A stretch of DNA of 64,000 bases. Origin: Aeromonas veronii bv. veronii (GTDB taxonomy: Bacteria; Pseudomonadota; Gammaproteobacteria; Enterobacterales; Aeromonadaceae). The stretch's first letter is position 1; every line of letters begins with the position of its first letter. Positions 37,014-45,796 of this stretch are shown one piece after another. The DNA is taken from NCBI RefSeq assembly GCF_000820225.1, contig NZ_CDDK01000037.1, forward strand, positions 62,001 through 126,000. The letters are read 5' to 3'. The notes beneath the pieces were generated by a model. It was not told the origin of the DNA. It did no database searches and saw only the letters and a program-made list of their open reading frames with translations. The position numbers were made by a program, and so were the translations under genes.

Positions 37014-38165
37014 TTATTTGCCGGCAGCCGCGCCCAGGCGCTGCCAGCTGGAGACATACCGGGTGTTCTCGATCCCTTCACACAGGCTACCGACGTTCAG
37101 CGCATCGCGGGTGTCTAGCATCACAGCCACCTCGTCGGTGAACTTCTTGGCATAGGCCTGCCCCGCCGCAAACGCCTTGGGATGGGGGCCGTGGGTGAAA
37201 CCGGCAGGGTGGAAGGTAACCATGCCCCGCTCGATATTGTCCCGGCTGAAGAAGTCCCCGGCGTGGTAGAAGAGCACCTCGTCGTAATCATCATTGCTGT
37301 GATAGAAGGGCACCTTGAGGGCGCCGGGATCGCTTTCGATGGGGCGCGGCACGAAGGTACAAATCACGAAGCGGCTCGCCACAAAGGTGGAGTGAGCCGA
37401 CGGCGGCAGATGGTAGCGATGGCTCATCAGCGGGCGGATATCCCGCCAGTTTAGGCGCACCACGCACAAATCCCCGTGCCACCCTTGTGCATCCAGCGGG
37501 TTGAACGGCCAGGTGATGACCGACACCTGATCGTGGCGCTTCACCTGCAACGACCAGGGATTCTCATCCTGCTGGGCTAAAAAGCGTTCATTGATGGCGG
37601 GCACATCGAGCGCCGCCGGGTCGAAGATGGCGTGATTGCCCACCAGCCCCTTATCCGGCAGCTGGTAGCTGTCGTTGGTCGCCTCGATCATCAGGATGAA
37701 CAGGGGCGCCGTCGGCTCGATGCGCCACATGGTGCCGCGGGGGATCACCACGTAGTCGCCATCGCGAAGAGTCAGGTGGCCGTAGTCGCAGAAGAACTCT
37801 CCGCTCCCTTCGTGGATAAAGAGCAGCTCGTCACCGTCGGCGTTGCGAACCAGAAACGGCATTGCCTCGGAGAGCCGCCAGATGCGATAGCGGCAGTGGG
37901 GGTTGCTGAGAATGTCGGGAGCCACCCAGGGAGAGAGCGAGCTTACCTCCTCCTGCAGGGCATTCAAGTCAAACAGCCGTGGCCGCAGCGGCCCCTCCCA
38001 ACTGCTCCAGTCGGTGGGGGCATGCTTGTGGTGCATGTGGGTAGCCGGGCCGAAAAAGCCGCTTCGCCCCAGCTCGCGCTCATAGATGGCCTGCTCCGGC
38101 AGGTCGGCATGGGCTTGCCGGGAGTGGGTCCCCTCCCGATGGGGGAAGTTAATCCAGTTACGCAT
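37014..38165 (-). CDS. hmgA: Homogentisate 1,2-dioxygenase
   Basis: HmgA opens the homogentisate ring to maleylacetoacetate using Fe2+ and O2. The 383-residue protein is about 50 residues shorter than the Pseudomonas and human enzymes, as in other members of this shorter branch. Visible features include cupin-like GSGEFFCDYGHLTLRDGDYV, PRGTMWRIEPTAP, and the iron-site region YHSNDDYDEVLFYHAGDFFS and FHPAGFTHGPHP. Its ATG overlaps the last 8 bp of hpd, so translation is probably coupled. Loss of this enzyme typically causes brown pyomelanin from homogentisate. Confidence 0.9.
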   Translation of the reverse strand: MRNWINFPHREGTHSRQAHADLPEQAIYERELGRSGFFGPATHMHHKHAPTDWSSWEGPLRPRLFDLNALQEEVSSLSPWVAPDILSNPHCRYRIWRLSEAMPFLVRNADGDELLFIHEGSGEFFCDYGHLTLRDGDYVVIPRGTMWRIEPTAPLFILMIEATNDSYQLPDKGLVGNHAIFDPAALDVPAINERFLAQQDENPWSLQVKRHDQVSVITWPFNPLDAQGWHGDLCVVRLNWRDIRPLMSHRYHLPPSAHSTFVASRFVICTFVPRPIESDPGALKVPFYHSNDDYDEVLFYHAGDFFSRDNIERGMVTFHPAGFTHGPHPKAFAAGQAYAKKFTDEVAVMLDTRDALNVGSLCEGIENTRYVSSWQRLGAAAGK

Positions 38166-39294
38166 CGCTCGCTCCCTCTTTGCGGGCACCCTTCTCATCC
38201 TCGCCGCCATCCAGCACGCCGCGGCGGATCTGGTCCAGCTCGATCGATTCAAACAGCGCCTTGAAATTGCCCTCACCAAACCCTTCGTTGCCCTTGCGCT
38301 GGATGATCTCGAAGAAGACCGGGCCAATCACGGTATCGGTGAAGATCTGCAGCAGGATGCCGTCCTTGGTGGGGGAGCCGTCGATGAGGATGCGCAGCTC
38401 TTTGAGGGCCGCCAGATCCTCCTGATGCCCCTCGACCCGGCTATTCACCTTCTCGTAGTAGGTATCCGGGGTCGGCATAAAGCCGGTACCGCGGCTGCGC
38501 AGGGTGCGGATAGTGTGGTAGATATCGCTGGAGGCCATGGCGATGTGCTGGATCCCCTCCCCTTTGTACTGGCGCAGGTACTCCTCAATCTGGGACTTGT
38601 CATCCGCCGACTCGTTGATGGGGATGCGGATCTTGCCGCAGGGGGCGGTCATGGCGCGTGAGTGCAGCCCGGTCAGCTTGCCCTCGATATCGAAGTAGCG
38701 AATTTCGCGAAAGTTGCCGATCCGCTCATAGAAGTTGGACCAGACATCCATATTGCCGCGATGCACGTTATGGGTCAGGTGATCGATCTCCATAAGACCG
38801 GCATCCACCTCCGCCATCCGGGCCTGCCAGTCGGGGTAGAAGACAAAATCCACATCATAGATGGAGCCCTTGTCGCCATAGCGGTCGACAAAGGAGAGAG
38901 TGCTCTCGCCGATACCGTAGATGGCGGGAATATTGAGCTCCATCGGGCCAATCTTGCCGACAAAAGGCTTGGCCCCCTTGGCGATGGCGTACTGCTGGGC
39001 TTTACCCGCATCGCTCACCCGAAATGCCATGCCGCAAACGCTCGGTCCGTGCAGGCTGGCAAACTGCTCCGCCTGGGAGTGGGGCTCGGCATTGACCACA
39101 AAGTTGATATCCCCCTGCCGGTAGAGCCAGCACTGTTTGTGTTTGTGCTTGGCGACCTCGGCAAACCCGAGCGAAACAAACAGGCTCTTGAGAGCGGCAA
39201 TCCCCTTGGCATCGGGGGCCGTGTACTCGACAAACTCGAAACCGTCAGTGCCTAACGGATTGATGGTGTGGGTGGCGGAAGAGGTGGCATTCAT
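38158..39294 (-). CDS. hpd: 4-hydroxyphenylpyruvate dioxygenase
   Basis: Hpd converts 4-hydroxyphenylpyruvate to homogentisate, entering tyrosine degradation and the pyomelanin route. The 378-residue protein has the vicinal-oxygen-chelate fold with iron ligands in HLTHNVHRGNM, QHIAMASSDIY and PVFFEIIQRKGNEGFGEGNF. The ATG at 39294 follows AAGGAG by 7 bp; the 23 codons upstream in frame are not expected to be translated. It is the first gene of the operon, and a TyrR-box candidate lies about 150 bp upstream. Confidence 0.94.
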   Translation of the reverse strand: MNATSSATHTINPLGTDGFEFVEYTAPDAKGIAALKSLFVSLGFAEVAKHKHKQCWLYRQGDINFVVNAEPHSQAEQFASLHGPSVCGMAFRVSDAGKAQQYAIAKGAKPFVGKIGPMELNIPAIYGIGESTLSFVDRYGDKGSIYDVDFVFYPDWQARMAEVDAGLMEIDHLTHNVHRGNMDVWSNFYERIGNFREIRYFDIEGKLTGLHSRAMTAPCGKIRIPINESADDKSQIEEYLRQYKGEGIQHIAMASSDIYHTIRTLRSRGTGFMPTPDTYYEKVNSRVEGHQEDLAALKELRILIDGSPTKDGILLQIFTDTVIGPVFFEIIQRKGNEGFGEGNFKALFESIELDQIRRGVLDGGEDEKGARKEGASDA

Positions 39295-39442
39295 CGGGCG
39301 CTCCTTGCTCTTGATTCGGTTAAAACGGATTGCAGCACCCCGCGGTGCGGCAAGTGTTAACAACTTGTTTCATTAGAAGCAGGGCGTAGCAGGAAGAGAA
39401 GAGGCGGGTTGCAGATTGTTTTTCGCAGCTGGCAGCAAAAGA

Positions 39443-39460
39443 TGTAAATGGATTGTGACA
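39443..39460. promoter_or_regulatory. TyrR-box candidate upstream of hpd
   Basis: TGTAAA-TGGATT-GTGACA matches the TyrR consensus TGTAAA-N6-TTTACA perfectly in the first half and at 4 of 6 bases in the second. Its place 149 bp ahead of the hpd start codon fits activation or repression by TyrR with tyrosine or phenylalanine. Confidence 0.55.
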
Positions 39461-39518
39461 TTCAAGCCACAGCCTTGCGGATCAAACGGTGACGACCCGC
39501 ATGGCTGTCAGCTTTGCA

Positions 39519-40214
39519 TTACAGTTGCCAGTTTTTGACCATCAGATGGGGCAAGCAGACCCGGGCCTTTTGCAGTCGCACAGGCGTCGGATTGATCAAC
39601 CACGCCTCTTTCCCCAACCCCAGCAGCGGCAGATCGTGCAGGCTGTCGCTCAAGGCCAGCTCGGCATCGAGGGCGCAAATCTCCGGCAGCAGCTTGTGCT
39701 GACCGTGGCAATAGAAGCGCGGCATCAGGCCGCCAAAACGGTAGTGCATCTGCGAGCCAATGATCCGGTGGGGCAACTGGCCGGGCAGTTGCTGATAGAG
39801 CTGGGCTCGCACCAGCGCGCAGGGACTGGCGGAGATCACCCAGCAGCGCGCGCCCTCGCTTTGCAGCAATTCGCGAGCCTGACGATACAGCCCCGGCCTG
39901 GTGCGGCAATAGGCGCGCACCAGCTTGCGCCAGCCCAAAGGAGAAAGCCCCAACGAGATGGCCCACCAGATAAGGGAGATACCTCGCCGCCGCTGGCTGG
40001 GAAGAAGATAGACCAAGCCACCCAGCGCAATCACTGGCAACAGCAGCAGCGGCCAGATCCGGCGGCGCAGAATATAGCGCAGCAAACCGGCGTGGCTGTC
40101 GCCTGAAGCCAATGTGTCGTCAAAGTCGGCCAGGATCCAGCGCGGTGCACGTCCGTCAGGATCACGCTCTTTCGCTGAATAGATAATGGTGTCAGACGCT
40201 GGGCGCATAAGCAT
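39519..40214 (-). CDS. HAD-IB family phosphatase, PgpC-like
   Basis: The 231-residue protein has HAD motif I in ADFDDTLASGDSH (nucleophile Asp), motif II in VISASP, a Lys in HGQHKLLPEIC, and acidic motif IV in ALSDSLHDLPLL. A hydrophobic stretch IWPLLLLPVIALGGLVYLL near residue 60 suggests membrane association. This resembles PgpC, which dephosphorylates phosphatidylglycerophosphate, but related HAD-IB enzymes act on other substrates. It overlaps the upstream pseudouridine synthase gene by one base (TGATG), implying co-transcription. Confidence 0.7.
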   Translation of the reverse strand: MLMRPASDTIIYSAKERDPDGRAPRWILADFDDTLASGDSHAGLLRYILRRRIWPLLLLPVIALGGLVYLLPSQRRRGISLIWWAISLGLSPLGWRKLVRAYCRTRPGLYRQARELLQSEGARCWVISASPCALVRAQLYQQLPGQLPHRIIGSQMHYRFGGLMPRFYCHGQHKLLPEICALDAELALSDSLHDLPLLGLGKEAWLINPTPVRLQKARVCLPHLMVKNWQL

Positions 40215-40873
40215 CAGGGCGCAAGGGCTGAGATGGCGACCATGAGCTCGGGAGTAACAAATTCACTCCCCACATCGGGCGGACAGACAAAGTCGAACGG
40301 CTCGCCCGAAAGGGTAAAGCTGAGCCGCCAGGCGTGCAGATAGCCGCGATCGGAGGGCGTACCGCCATAGCGCTTATCCCCGAGAATGGGGGCGCCGATA
40401 CTTTTGAGGGCAACCCGGATCTGGTGGGTCTTGCCGGTCTGGGGCTTGATGCGATAGAGCCGCAGCCCCTCGCGCACCGACACTGAATCAAACCAGCTGA
40501 TAGCAGGATTATCCAGTGTGCGCACCAGCATCCAGCTGCCGCCGCGCCCCTTTTGCATATCCCCTTTCACCCAGCCCTGCTTCTTCTTCGGTTTGCGATC
40601 GGAGAGCGCCAGATACTGTTTGCTCACCTCACGGGCCGCAAAGGCCATGCTCAGTTCGCGGTTCGCCTCTGTGGTGCGAGCCAGCAGCACCAGCCCGGAG
40701 GTCATCTTGTCGAGCCGGTGTACCGGATAGAGGGTGAGCCCGGTATCGGCCTTCACGCGATTGACCAGTCCCGGATTGACCGCCTCACCGTCGTCCTTCT
40801 CGTCGTGCATGCCGATGCCGGGCTGCTTGTCGATAACCAGGAAAGCGGGATGCTCAAACAATATCCGGTACAT
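40214..40873 (-). CDS. RluA-family pseudouridine synthase
   Basis: The 219-residue protein has the catalytic-site motif PVHRLDKMTSGLVLLA with the nucleophilic Asp, and the RluA-family RIKPQTGKTHQIRVALKS, GDKRYGG and YLHAWRL. No S4 domain is present, so it is a short member like RluA or TruC, modifying rRNA or tRNA uridines; the target base is unknown. It starts about 175 bp downstream of the amino acid transporter operon, beyond a terminator. Confidence 0.85.
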   Translation of the reverse strand: MYRILFEHPAFLVIDKQPGIGMHDEKDDGEAVNPGLVNRVKADTGLTLYPVHRLDKMTSGLVLLARTTEANRELSMAFAAREVSKQYLALSDRKPKKKQGWVKGDMQKGRGGSWMLVRTLDNPAISWFDSVSVREGLRLYRIKPQTGKTHQIRVALKSIGAPILGDKRYGGTPSDRGYLHAWRLSFTLSGEPFDFVCPPDVGSEFVTPELMVAISALAP

Positions 40874-40990
40874 AAAACCTCGGGAACTGGGGAATAAGGC
40901 TCACAGCCAACGACTGGCGGCGCTCGGGAGTGCTGCATTCTCCCTGCTCGTCCGCCATTTGGCAAACCGGGCGGGCAGAGGATGAAGATA

Positions 40991-41026
40991 AAAAATGGCC
41001 CCGCCTGCAACAGGCGGAGCCATTTT
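40991..41026 (-). terminator. Rho-independent terminator of the polar amino acid ABC operon
   Basis: On the - strand AAAATGGC, CCGCCTG, loop TTG, CAGGCGG and GCCATTTT form a long stem with one mismatch, followed by TTTTTTATC. It lies 24 nt after the permease stop. Confidence 0.85.
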
Positions 41027-41049
41027 CGCTCATCTTGGCAGATCACACC

Positions 41050-41742
41050 TTACACATTGCGCGGACGCAGGTGAGCGTGCCAGCGCGCTTCCCACTTCTT
41101 GAACAGCCAGACGATGACAAAGGTGAGCAGCATATAGAGCAGCCCTGCGGTCAAAAACGCCTCGAACGGACTGTAGTAGCGGGAGTTGATGATCCGCGCC
41201 GCGCCTGTCAGATCGACGATGGTGATGATGCCCGCCACCGCCGAGCCTTGCAGCATGAAGATCACCTCGTTGCTATAAGCTGGCAGTGCCCGACGAAACG
41301 AGTTGGGCAAAATGATCCGGGTCAGGGTCTGCCAGCGGGTCATGCCAAAGGCGTTGGCTGCCTCAATCTGGCCGCGCGGCATATTGTGTACCGCCCCGCG
41401 CACGATCTCGGCGGTATAGGCGGCGGTATTGAGAGTGAAGGCCAGCAGAGCACAGAACCAGGCTTCGGAGAAGAGCGACCAAGCGGCACTGTTCTTCAGC
41501 CACTCCCACTGGGCGGCGCCGTAGTAGATGATAAAGAGTTGCACCAGCAGCGGGGTGCCGCGAAAGAAGTAGATATAGGCCCAGATTGGCCCCTTGATCA
41601 GCCAGTTGCGGCTGTTGCGCAGGATGCCCATGGGCACCGCCAGCATCAACCCAAGGATCAGAGAGAGGGCCACCAGCCAGACGGTGGTATAAAGCCCCTC
41701 CCAGTAGGTGGGCCACTCTTTGAGAATGATTGAGAAATCCAT
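41050..41742 (-). CDS. Polar amino acid ABC transporter permease, HisM/AotM type
   Basis: The 230-residue inner-membrane protein has about five hydrophobic helices and the EAA loop GQIEAANAFGMTRWQTLTRI, with PAYSNEVIFMLQGSAVA as in HisM. It pairs with the HisQ-type permease, whose stop is 3 bp upstream of its start, to form the channel of an importer for histidine or basic amino acids. The ligand cannot be fixed from the permease. Confidence 0.88.
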   Translation of the reverse strand: MDFSIILKEWPTYWEGLYTTVWLVALSLILGLMLAVPMGILRNSRNWLIKGPIWAYIYFFRGTPLLVQLFIIYYGAAQWEWLKNSAAWSLFSEAWFCALLAFTLNTAAYTAEIVRGAVHNMPRGQIEAANAFGMTRWQTLTRIILPNSFRRALPAYSNEVIFMLQGSAVAGIITIVDLTGAARIINSRYYSPFEAFLTAGLLYMLLTFVIVWLFKKWEARWHAHLRPRNV

Positions 41743-41745
41743 GGC

Positions 41746-42486
41746 TTACCTCGTCTTGATGGCATAGTGACGCTCGGCCCACTTGAGTGCCGAGGTGGAG
41801 ACTGCGGTGAAGATCAGGAAGATCAGCGCCACCGCCATGTAGAAGGTGAAGGGTTGCTGGGTCGAGCCCGCCGCCAACGAGGCTTTGCGCACCATGTCAT
41901 CGAGGCCGATGATGGAGACCAGCGCGGTGGTTTTCAGCAGCACCAGCCAGTTGTTGCCAAACCCGGGCAGAGCGTGTCGCATCATCTGGGGGAAGAGGAT
42001 CCGCACAAACACCTGGGTTGCCCGCATGCCAAAGGCCCGTGCTGCCTCCAGCTCGCCTTTGTCCACCGCCAGAATGGCGCCGCGAAAGGTCTCGGTCATG
42101 TAAGCGCCGAAGATAAAACCGATGGTCGCGACACCGGCCACAAAGGGGCTGATGTCGATATAGTCCGGGAGCAGGGAGACCCACTCCTGATTGGGATTAC
42201 TCTCCAGTAGCCAGCTGTTGTAAGTCTCGTTGACCCAGGTGCAGATGCCGTTGATCAGCACCTGGCCGCCAAAGAAGAGCAGCATCATCAGCACCAGATC
42301 GGGGATGCCGCGAATGATGGTGGTGTAGCCAGTGGCGATGGCCCTAGCCCACTTGTAGGGAGAGAGTTTGGCCAGCGCCCCCAGCATCCCCAGCAGCAAC
42401 GCCAGCAGCAGGGAGGCCAGCGCCACTTCCAGGGTGACCCAGGCGCCCTCCAGCAGCGAGGCTTCGTATCCTTTCAAATCAAACAT
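41746..42486 (-). CDS. Polar amino acid ABC transporter permease, HisQ/AotQ type
   Basis: The 246-residue protein has the His/Glu/Gln/Arg permease pattern: GAWVTLEVALASLLLALLLG, TTIIRGIPDLVLMMLLFFGG, and the EAA loop GELEAARAFGMRATQVFVRI. The internal ATG at 42486 was preferred because GGAG lies 6 bp ahead, while two upstream in-frame starts have weak sites. It follows the binding protein gene after 185 bp that contain a large hairpin. Confidence 0.88.
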   Translation of the reverse strand: MFDLKGYEASLLEGAWVTLEVALASLLLALLLGMLGALAKLSPYKWARAIATGYTTIIRGIPDLVLMMLLFFGGQVLINGICTWVNETYNSWLLESNPNQEWVSLLPDYIDISPFVAGVATIGFIFGAYMTETFRGAILAVDKGELEAARAFGMRATQVFVRILFPQMMRHALPGFGNNWLVLLKTTALVSIIGLDDMVRKASLAAGSTQQPFTFYMAVALIFLIFTAVSTSALKWAERHYAIKTR

Positions 42487-42582
42487 ATGCAGCTCCATCG
42501 CCACTGAATCTTCACGCACCTGCTAACCAGAAGGCTCCATAGCAGTCCGAATGAAATATGTGCAACTCCATTGCAATCAATG

Positions 42583-42619
42583 CGGGCCCGTAAACTCCCT
42601 CAGGGAGATGACGGGCCCG
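42583..42619. repeat. Nested hairpin between the binding protein and permease genes
   Basis: Outer arms CGGGCCCGT and ACGGGCCCG enclose inner arms CTCCC and GGGAG. It lies about 50 nt after the binding protein stop in the direction of transcription and has no T run. Such intercistronic hairpins stabilise binding-protein mRNA so that more of it is made than of the permeases. Confidence 0.7.
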
Positions 42620-42671
42620 ATGACTACTGACGGGATCAACCTGTCGTTACTTGCCGTAGACGTCTTTGGAC

Positions 42672-43445
42672 TTACTCGCCGTATACGTCGAACTCGAAGT
42701 ACTTGTCGTTGATTTCCTTGTACTTGCCGTTGGCACGCAGCGCCAGAATGGCGGCGTTGAATTTCTCTTTCAAATCCTTGTCAGCCTTGCGCACCGCAAT
42801 ACCGGCACCCTCGCCAAACCACTTGGGATCGGTCAGTTTCGGGCCGACGAATTCGAAGGCATCACCGCCCTCTTTCTTCAGCAGACCGTCGGTGATGGCG
42901 GCAGAGTCGGCCAGTACATAGTCGACACGACCGGATTTCAGATCGAGATAGGCTTCATCGGCGGTGCCGTAACGCTTGATGGTGGCATTGGGGAAGTTGT
43001 CGGTAATAAAGGTATCCATGGAGGTCGCACGCTGCACCGCGACGGACTTGCCTTCCATAAAGGCTTTGTCGAGCTGCACGTCAGTGCCCTTCTTGGCGGC
43101 AAAGCGGGCCGGAATGTGCTGGTACTTCTGGGTGAAGTCCACCTTCTTCTTGCGCTCTTCGGTGATGTCCATGGTGGCGATGATGGCGTCAAACTTGCGC
43201 GACAACAGCGCCGGAATGATGCCGTCCCAGTCCTGCTTAACCAGGGTGCACTTCACTTTCATCTCTTCGCACAGGGCGTTGGCGATGTCGATATCAAAGC
43301 CTTTCACCTCGCCACTGGGCTCGGTCCAGGAGAAGGGGGGATAGGCACCCTCAACCCCGATCCGGACCTCTTTCCACTCCTTGGCCATCAGGCTACCGGA
43401 CGCGAGGGCAGTAACTACGGCTGTCGCCAGCATCAGCTTGTTCAT
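42672..43445 (-). CDS. Periplasmic polar amino acid binding protein (HisJ/ArgT/AotJ type)
   Basis: The 257-residue protein has a signal peptide (about residues 1-21, ending SGSLMA) and the SBP family 3 signature GVEGAYPPFSWTEPSGEVKG, GFDIDIANALCEEM, and MDITEERKKKVDFTQKY. The local sequence is closer to arginine/ornithine AotJ-type proteins than to E. coli HisJ, but ligand specificity is inference. AAGGAGAG precedes the ATG at 43445. Order in the operon is ATPase, binding protein, two permeases. Confidence 0.88.
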   Translation of the reverse strand: MNKLMLATAVVTALASGSLMAKEWKEVRIGVEGAYPPFSWTEPSGEVKGFDIDIANALCEEMKVKCTLVKQDWDGIIPALLSRKFDAIIATMDITEERKKKVDFTQKYQHIPARFAAKKGTDVQLDKAFMEGKSVAVQRATSMDTFITDNFPNATIKRYGTADEAYLDLKSGRVDYVLADSAAITDGLLKKEGGDAFEFVGPKLTDPKWFGEGAGIAVRKADKDLKEKFNAAILALRANGKYKEINDKYFEFDVYGE

Positions 43446-43494
43446 GTATCTCTCCTTGATAAAACAGTTGATTGGGTAACCAGGCATCCCGCCA

Positions 43495-44265
43495 TCAGTA
43501 GATGGAGGAGATGAATTGCTTGAACCGCTCGGATTTGGGATGGGCGAAAATCTCCTTGGGGTTGCCCTCCTCTTCCACCCGCCCCTGATGCAGAAACATC
43601 ACCTTGTTCGATACATCCCGGGCAAACGACATCTCGTGGGTCACCACCAGCATGGTGCGCCCCTCTTCAGCCAGCTCGCGCATCAGGCCGAGCACCTCCC
43701 CTACCAGCTCGGGATCCAGCGCCGAGGTGGGTTCATCGAATAGCATCACCTCGGGCTCTACCGCCAGCGCACGGGCAATGGCGGCCCGCTGCTGCTGACC
43801 ACCGGAGAGGTGGCCGGGATAGTAGTCGCGCCGCTCCCAGAGTCCAACCCGGTTGAGCAGTTGCTCTGCCTTGGCCAGTGCTTCGGCGCGAGGCACCTTG
43901 AGCACCTGGATCGGCACTTCGATGATGTTCTGCATGATGGTCATGTGTGACCAGAGATTGAAACTTTGAAACACCATGGCCAGTCGGCTGCGGATCCGCT
44001 CCACCTGACGCATATCCTCAGGCAACCGCTCGCCGGCGCGGCTGGTTTTCATCCGGATCAACTCGCCATGGAGCGAGACGGTGCCGGATGAGGGGGTTTC
44101 GAGCAGATTGATACAGCGAAGAAAGGTCGACTTCCCCGAGCCGGAGGAGCCGATAAGGGAGATCACATCCCCCTTGTGGGCGGTCATGTCGATGCCCTTG
44201 AGCACTTCGTGGGTGCCAAAATATTTGTGCAGATCACGTACTTCCAGTGCGGCAACGTCGCTCAT
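43495..44265 (-). CDS. Polar amino acid ABC transporter ATPase (HisP/AotP type)
   Basis: The 256-residue protein begins ALEVRDLHKYFGTHEVLKGI and has Walker A GSSGSGKST, signature LSGGQQQRAAIARALA, Walker B VMLFDEPTSALDP and the switch His in VVTHEMSFARDV. It closely follows the E. coli HisP pattern, including LEEEGNP-like VEEEGNPKEIFAHPKS. It is the first gene of the operon, facing lysO across a 533-bp divergent intergenic region. Confidence 0.92.
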   Translation of the reverse strand: MSDVAALEVRDLHKYFGTHEVLKGIDMTAHKGDVISLIGSSGSGKSTFLRCINLLETPSSGTVSLHGELIRMKTSRAGERLPEDMRQVERIRSRLAMVFQSFNLWSHMTIMQNIIEVPIQVLKVPRAEALAKAEQLLNRVGLWERRDYYPGHLSGGQQQRAAIARALAVEPEVMLFDEPTSALDPELVGEVLGLMRELAEEGRTMLVVTHEMSFARDVSNKVMFLHQGRVEEEGNPKEIFAHPKSERFKQFISSIY

Positions 44266-44798
44266 CCATTACAACCTTGTCTGTCCCTAGACGCCGCAGG
44301 GGGCGTGACTCAACCATCGTCCATTTAACAAAAAGTTAACCGATGGCAACCTTCAGCGAAAATATCACCCGGATAGTGAAAAAACAATACAGAACGAGGG
44401 TCTTCAGGGGATTCGCTCTATTTTTATTCGCTCTTTGCGTATTTTTCAGCACTTTGTTTGCATAAACAGCCGTTTCAATGGCTATTCCGATAACGCCTTT
44501 TTATACCCCAATCATATCAGTGGCAAGAGAAAAGCGTGATGTGTGCCAAACCGGCACCAAAATGGCTTTATGCACCCCCTTGCCGAGCGAAATATCGGCC
44601 CCCCGATCGGATCGACTTGATTTCATTGGTGCACTCGGGCTCGCACAGAACCTTTTCAAACAGAGAGGTTGTGGCAAAAAAGTAACAATCCGCCCCTAAA
44701 AGGGCTGTTTTCGGCCATGAAAGCGAGAGATATGTGACACAGAGCCAATAAGTAATGATAAGGTGGTGTTTTTATCAGTTTTTGTGATCGAGGCCTCG
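44266..44798. promoter_or_regulatory. Divergent intergenic region between the amino acid importer operon and lysO
   Basis: About 530 bp with no convincing gene; a 73-codon + strand frame (44478-44699) is judged spurious. It contains the inverted repeat TTAAC-N5-GTTAA at 44325-44339 and a direct repeat ATTCGCTCT (44411-44419, 44426-44434) around a partial ARG-box-like TCTATTTTTATTCG (44417-44430). Both promoters should lie here; regulation by ArgR or ArgP is possible but unproven. No lysine riboswitch was recognised. Confidence 0.5.
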
Positions 44799-45701
44799 AT
44801 GCTGCTCAATGTGTTGCTGATCCTGTTGCCACTGGCAATCGGCTATCTGGTTCCCCTCTCCTCTGCCCGACTGATCAAGCTGGTCAACCAGAGTCTGGGC
44901 AAGATGGTCTACCTCATTCTGTTTCTGATGGGGCTCGGGCTTGCCTATGTGGAGAACCTGGGCAGCAATCTGGCGGTGATCTTCAAGGTCGCCGGGGTGA
45001 TGCTGACCGCGATCACGGTCTGCAACCTGCTGGCCCTCTGGTGGCTCGACAAACGCACGCCGCCGACCCACGAGGCGAGCGATGCCAAGATGCCGGGCAA
45101 GTTACACCTGTTGTGGGAATCCCTGCAGCTCTGCTTTGTGGTACTCGGCGGTGTGCTGCTGGGCCTACTGGTGGATCTGCGCGCCCTGCCCATCGACAAG
45201 TGGAGCGAGTGGGCCCTGATGCTGCTGCTGTTTCTCATCGGGGTGCAGATGCGCAACTCCGGCATGCGGCTGCGCCAGATCCTGCTCAACCCCTGGGGGA
45301 TGAAGATAGCCGCCACCGTCATCCTCAGCAGCTGGCTGGGCAGCCTGCTGGCGGCCCAATTGCTGGGCATGCCCTTTGCCCATGGTCTTGCGATGAGCTC
45401 GAGCTTCGGCTGGTATTCGCTCTCCGGCATTCTGGTGGCCGACAAACTGGGGCCGGTGCTCGGTTCTGCTGCCTTTATCAACGATCTTGGGCGTGAGCTT
45501 ATCGCCATTCTGATCATCCCGGTCCTGATGCGTCGCCACCCCTCGGCGGCCATCGGTTACGGCGGCGCCACGGCGCTGGACTTCACCCTGCCGGTCATCC
45601 AGAAATCAGGGGGCATTCAGGTGGTGCCGGTGGCCATTGTCTCCGGCTTTATCCTGAGCCTGCTCGGCCCCATCCTGATCCTCGGGTTTCTGGCGATCTA
45701 A
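44799..45701 (+). CDS. lysO: Lysine exporter LysO
   Basis: LysO (YbjE, DUF340) exports lysine and toxic lysine analogues across the inner membrane. The 300-residue protein (E. coli 299) has about eight hydrophobic helices and blocks that match the family: LLLFLIGVQMRNSGMRLRQI, SSSFGWYSLSGILVADKLGP, AAFINDLGRELIAILIIP and TALDFTLPVIQKSGG. The ATG at 44799 was chosen with GAGG 5 bp upstream; a GTG 12 codons earlier would give an atypically long N-terminus. A terminator follows. It faces an importer for basic amino acids, so the two may be inversely regulated. Confidence 0.92.
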   Translation: MLLNVLLILLPLAIGYLVPLSSARLIKLVNQSLGKMVYLILFLMGLGLAYVENLGSNLAVIFKVAGVMLTAITVCNLLALWWLDKRTPPTHEASDAKMPGKLHLLWESLQLCFVVLGGVLLGLLVDLRALPIDKWSEWALMLLLFLIGVQMRNSGMRLRQILLNPWGMKIAATVILSSWLGSLLAAQLLGMPFAHGLAMSSSFGWYSLSGILVADKLGPVLGSAAFINDLGRELIAILIIPVLMRRHPSAAIGYGGATALDFTLPVIQKSGGIQVVPVAIVSGFILSLLGPILILGFLAI

Positions 45702-45723
45702 GCCTGATTTCCACATTGCAGAT

Positions 45724-45751
45724 AAAAGCCCGACCTTGTTGTCGGGCTTTT
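45724..45751 (+). terminator. Rho-independent terminator of lysO
   Basis: AAAAGCCCGAC and GTCGGGCTTTT form a perfect 11-bp stem with loop CTTGTT, 22 bp after the lysO stop. The A/T tracts allow action in both directions. Confidence 0.88.
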
Positions 45752-45796
45752 GCTGTTTGGAGCAACCACGCACTGGCTGCGATATTGCTCGCAGCC

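Noticed and set aside
44478..44699. 73-codon + strand frame between the importer operon and lysO
   Set aside because: No ribosome-binding site or family resemblance; the region is better read as divergent promoter DNA. A leader peptide cannot be excluded.
44266..44798. Lysine riboswitch ahead of lysO
   Set aside because: I could not recognise the conserved L-box core or a terminator/antiterminator pair before the start codon.
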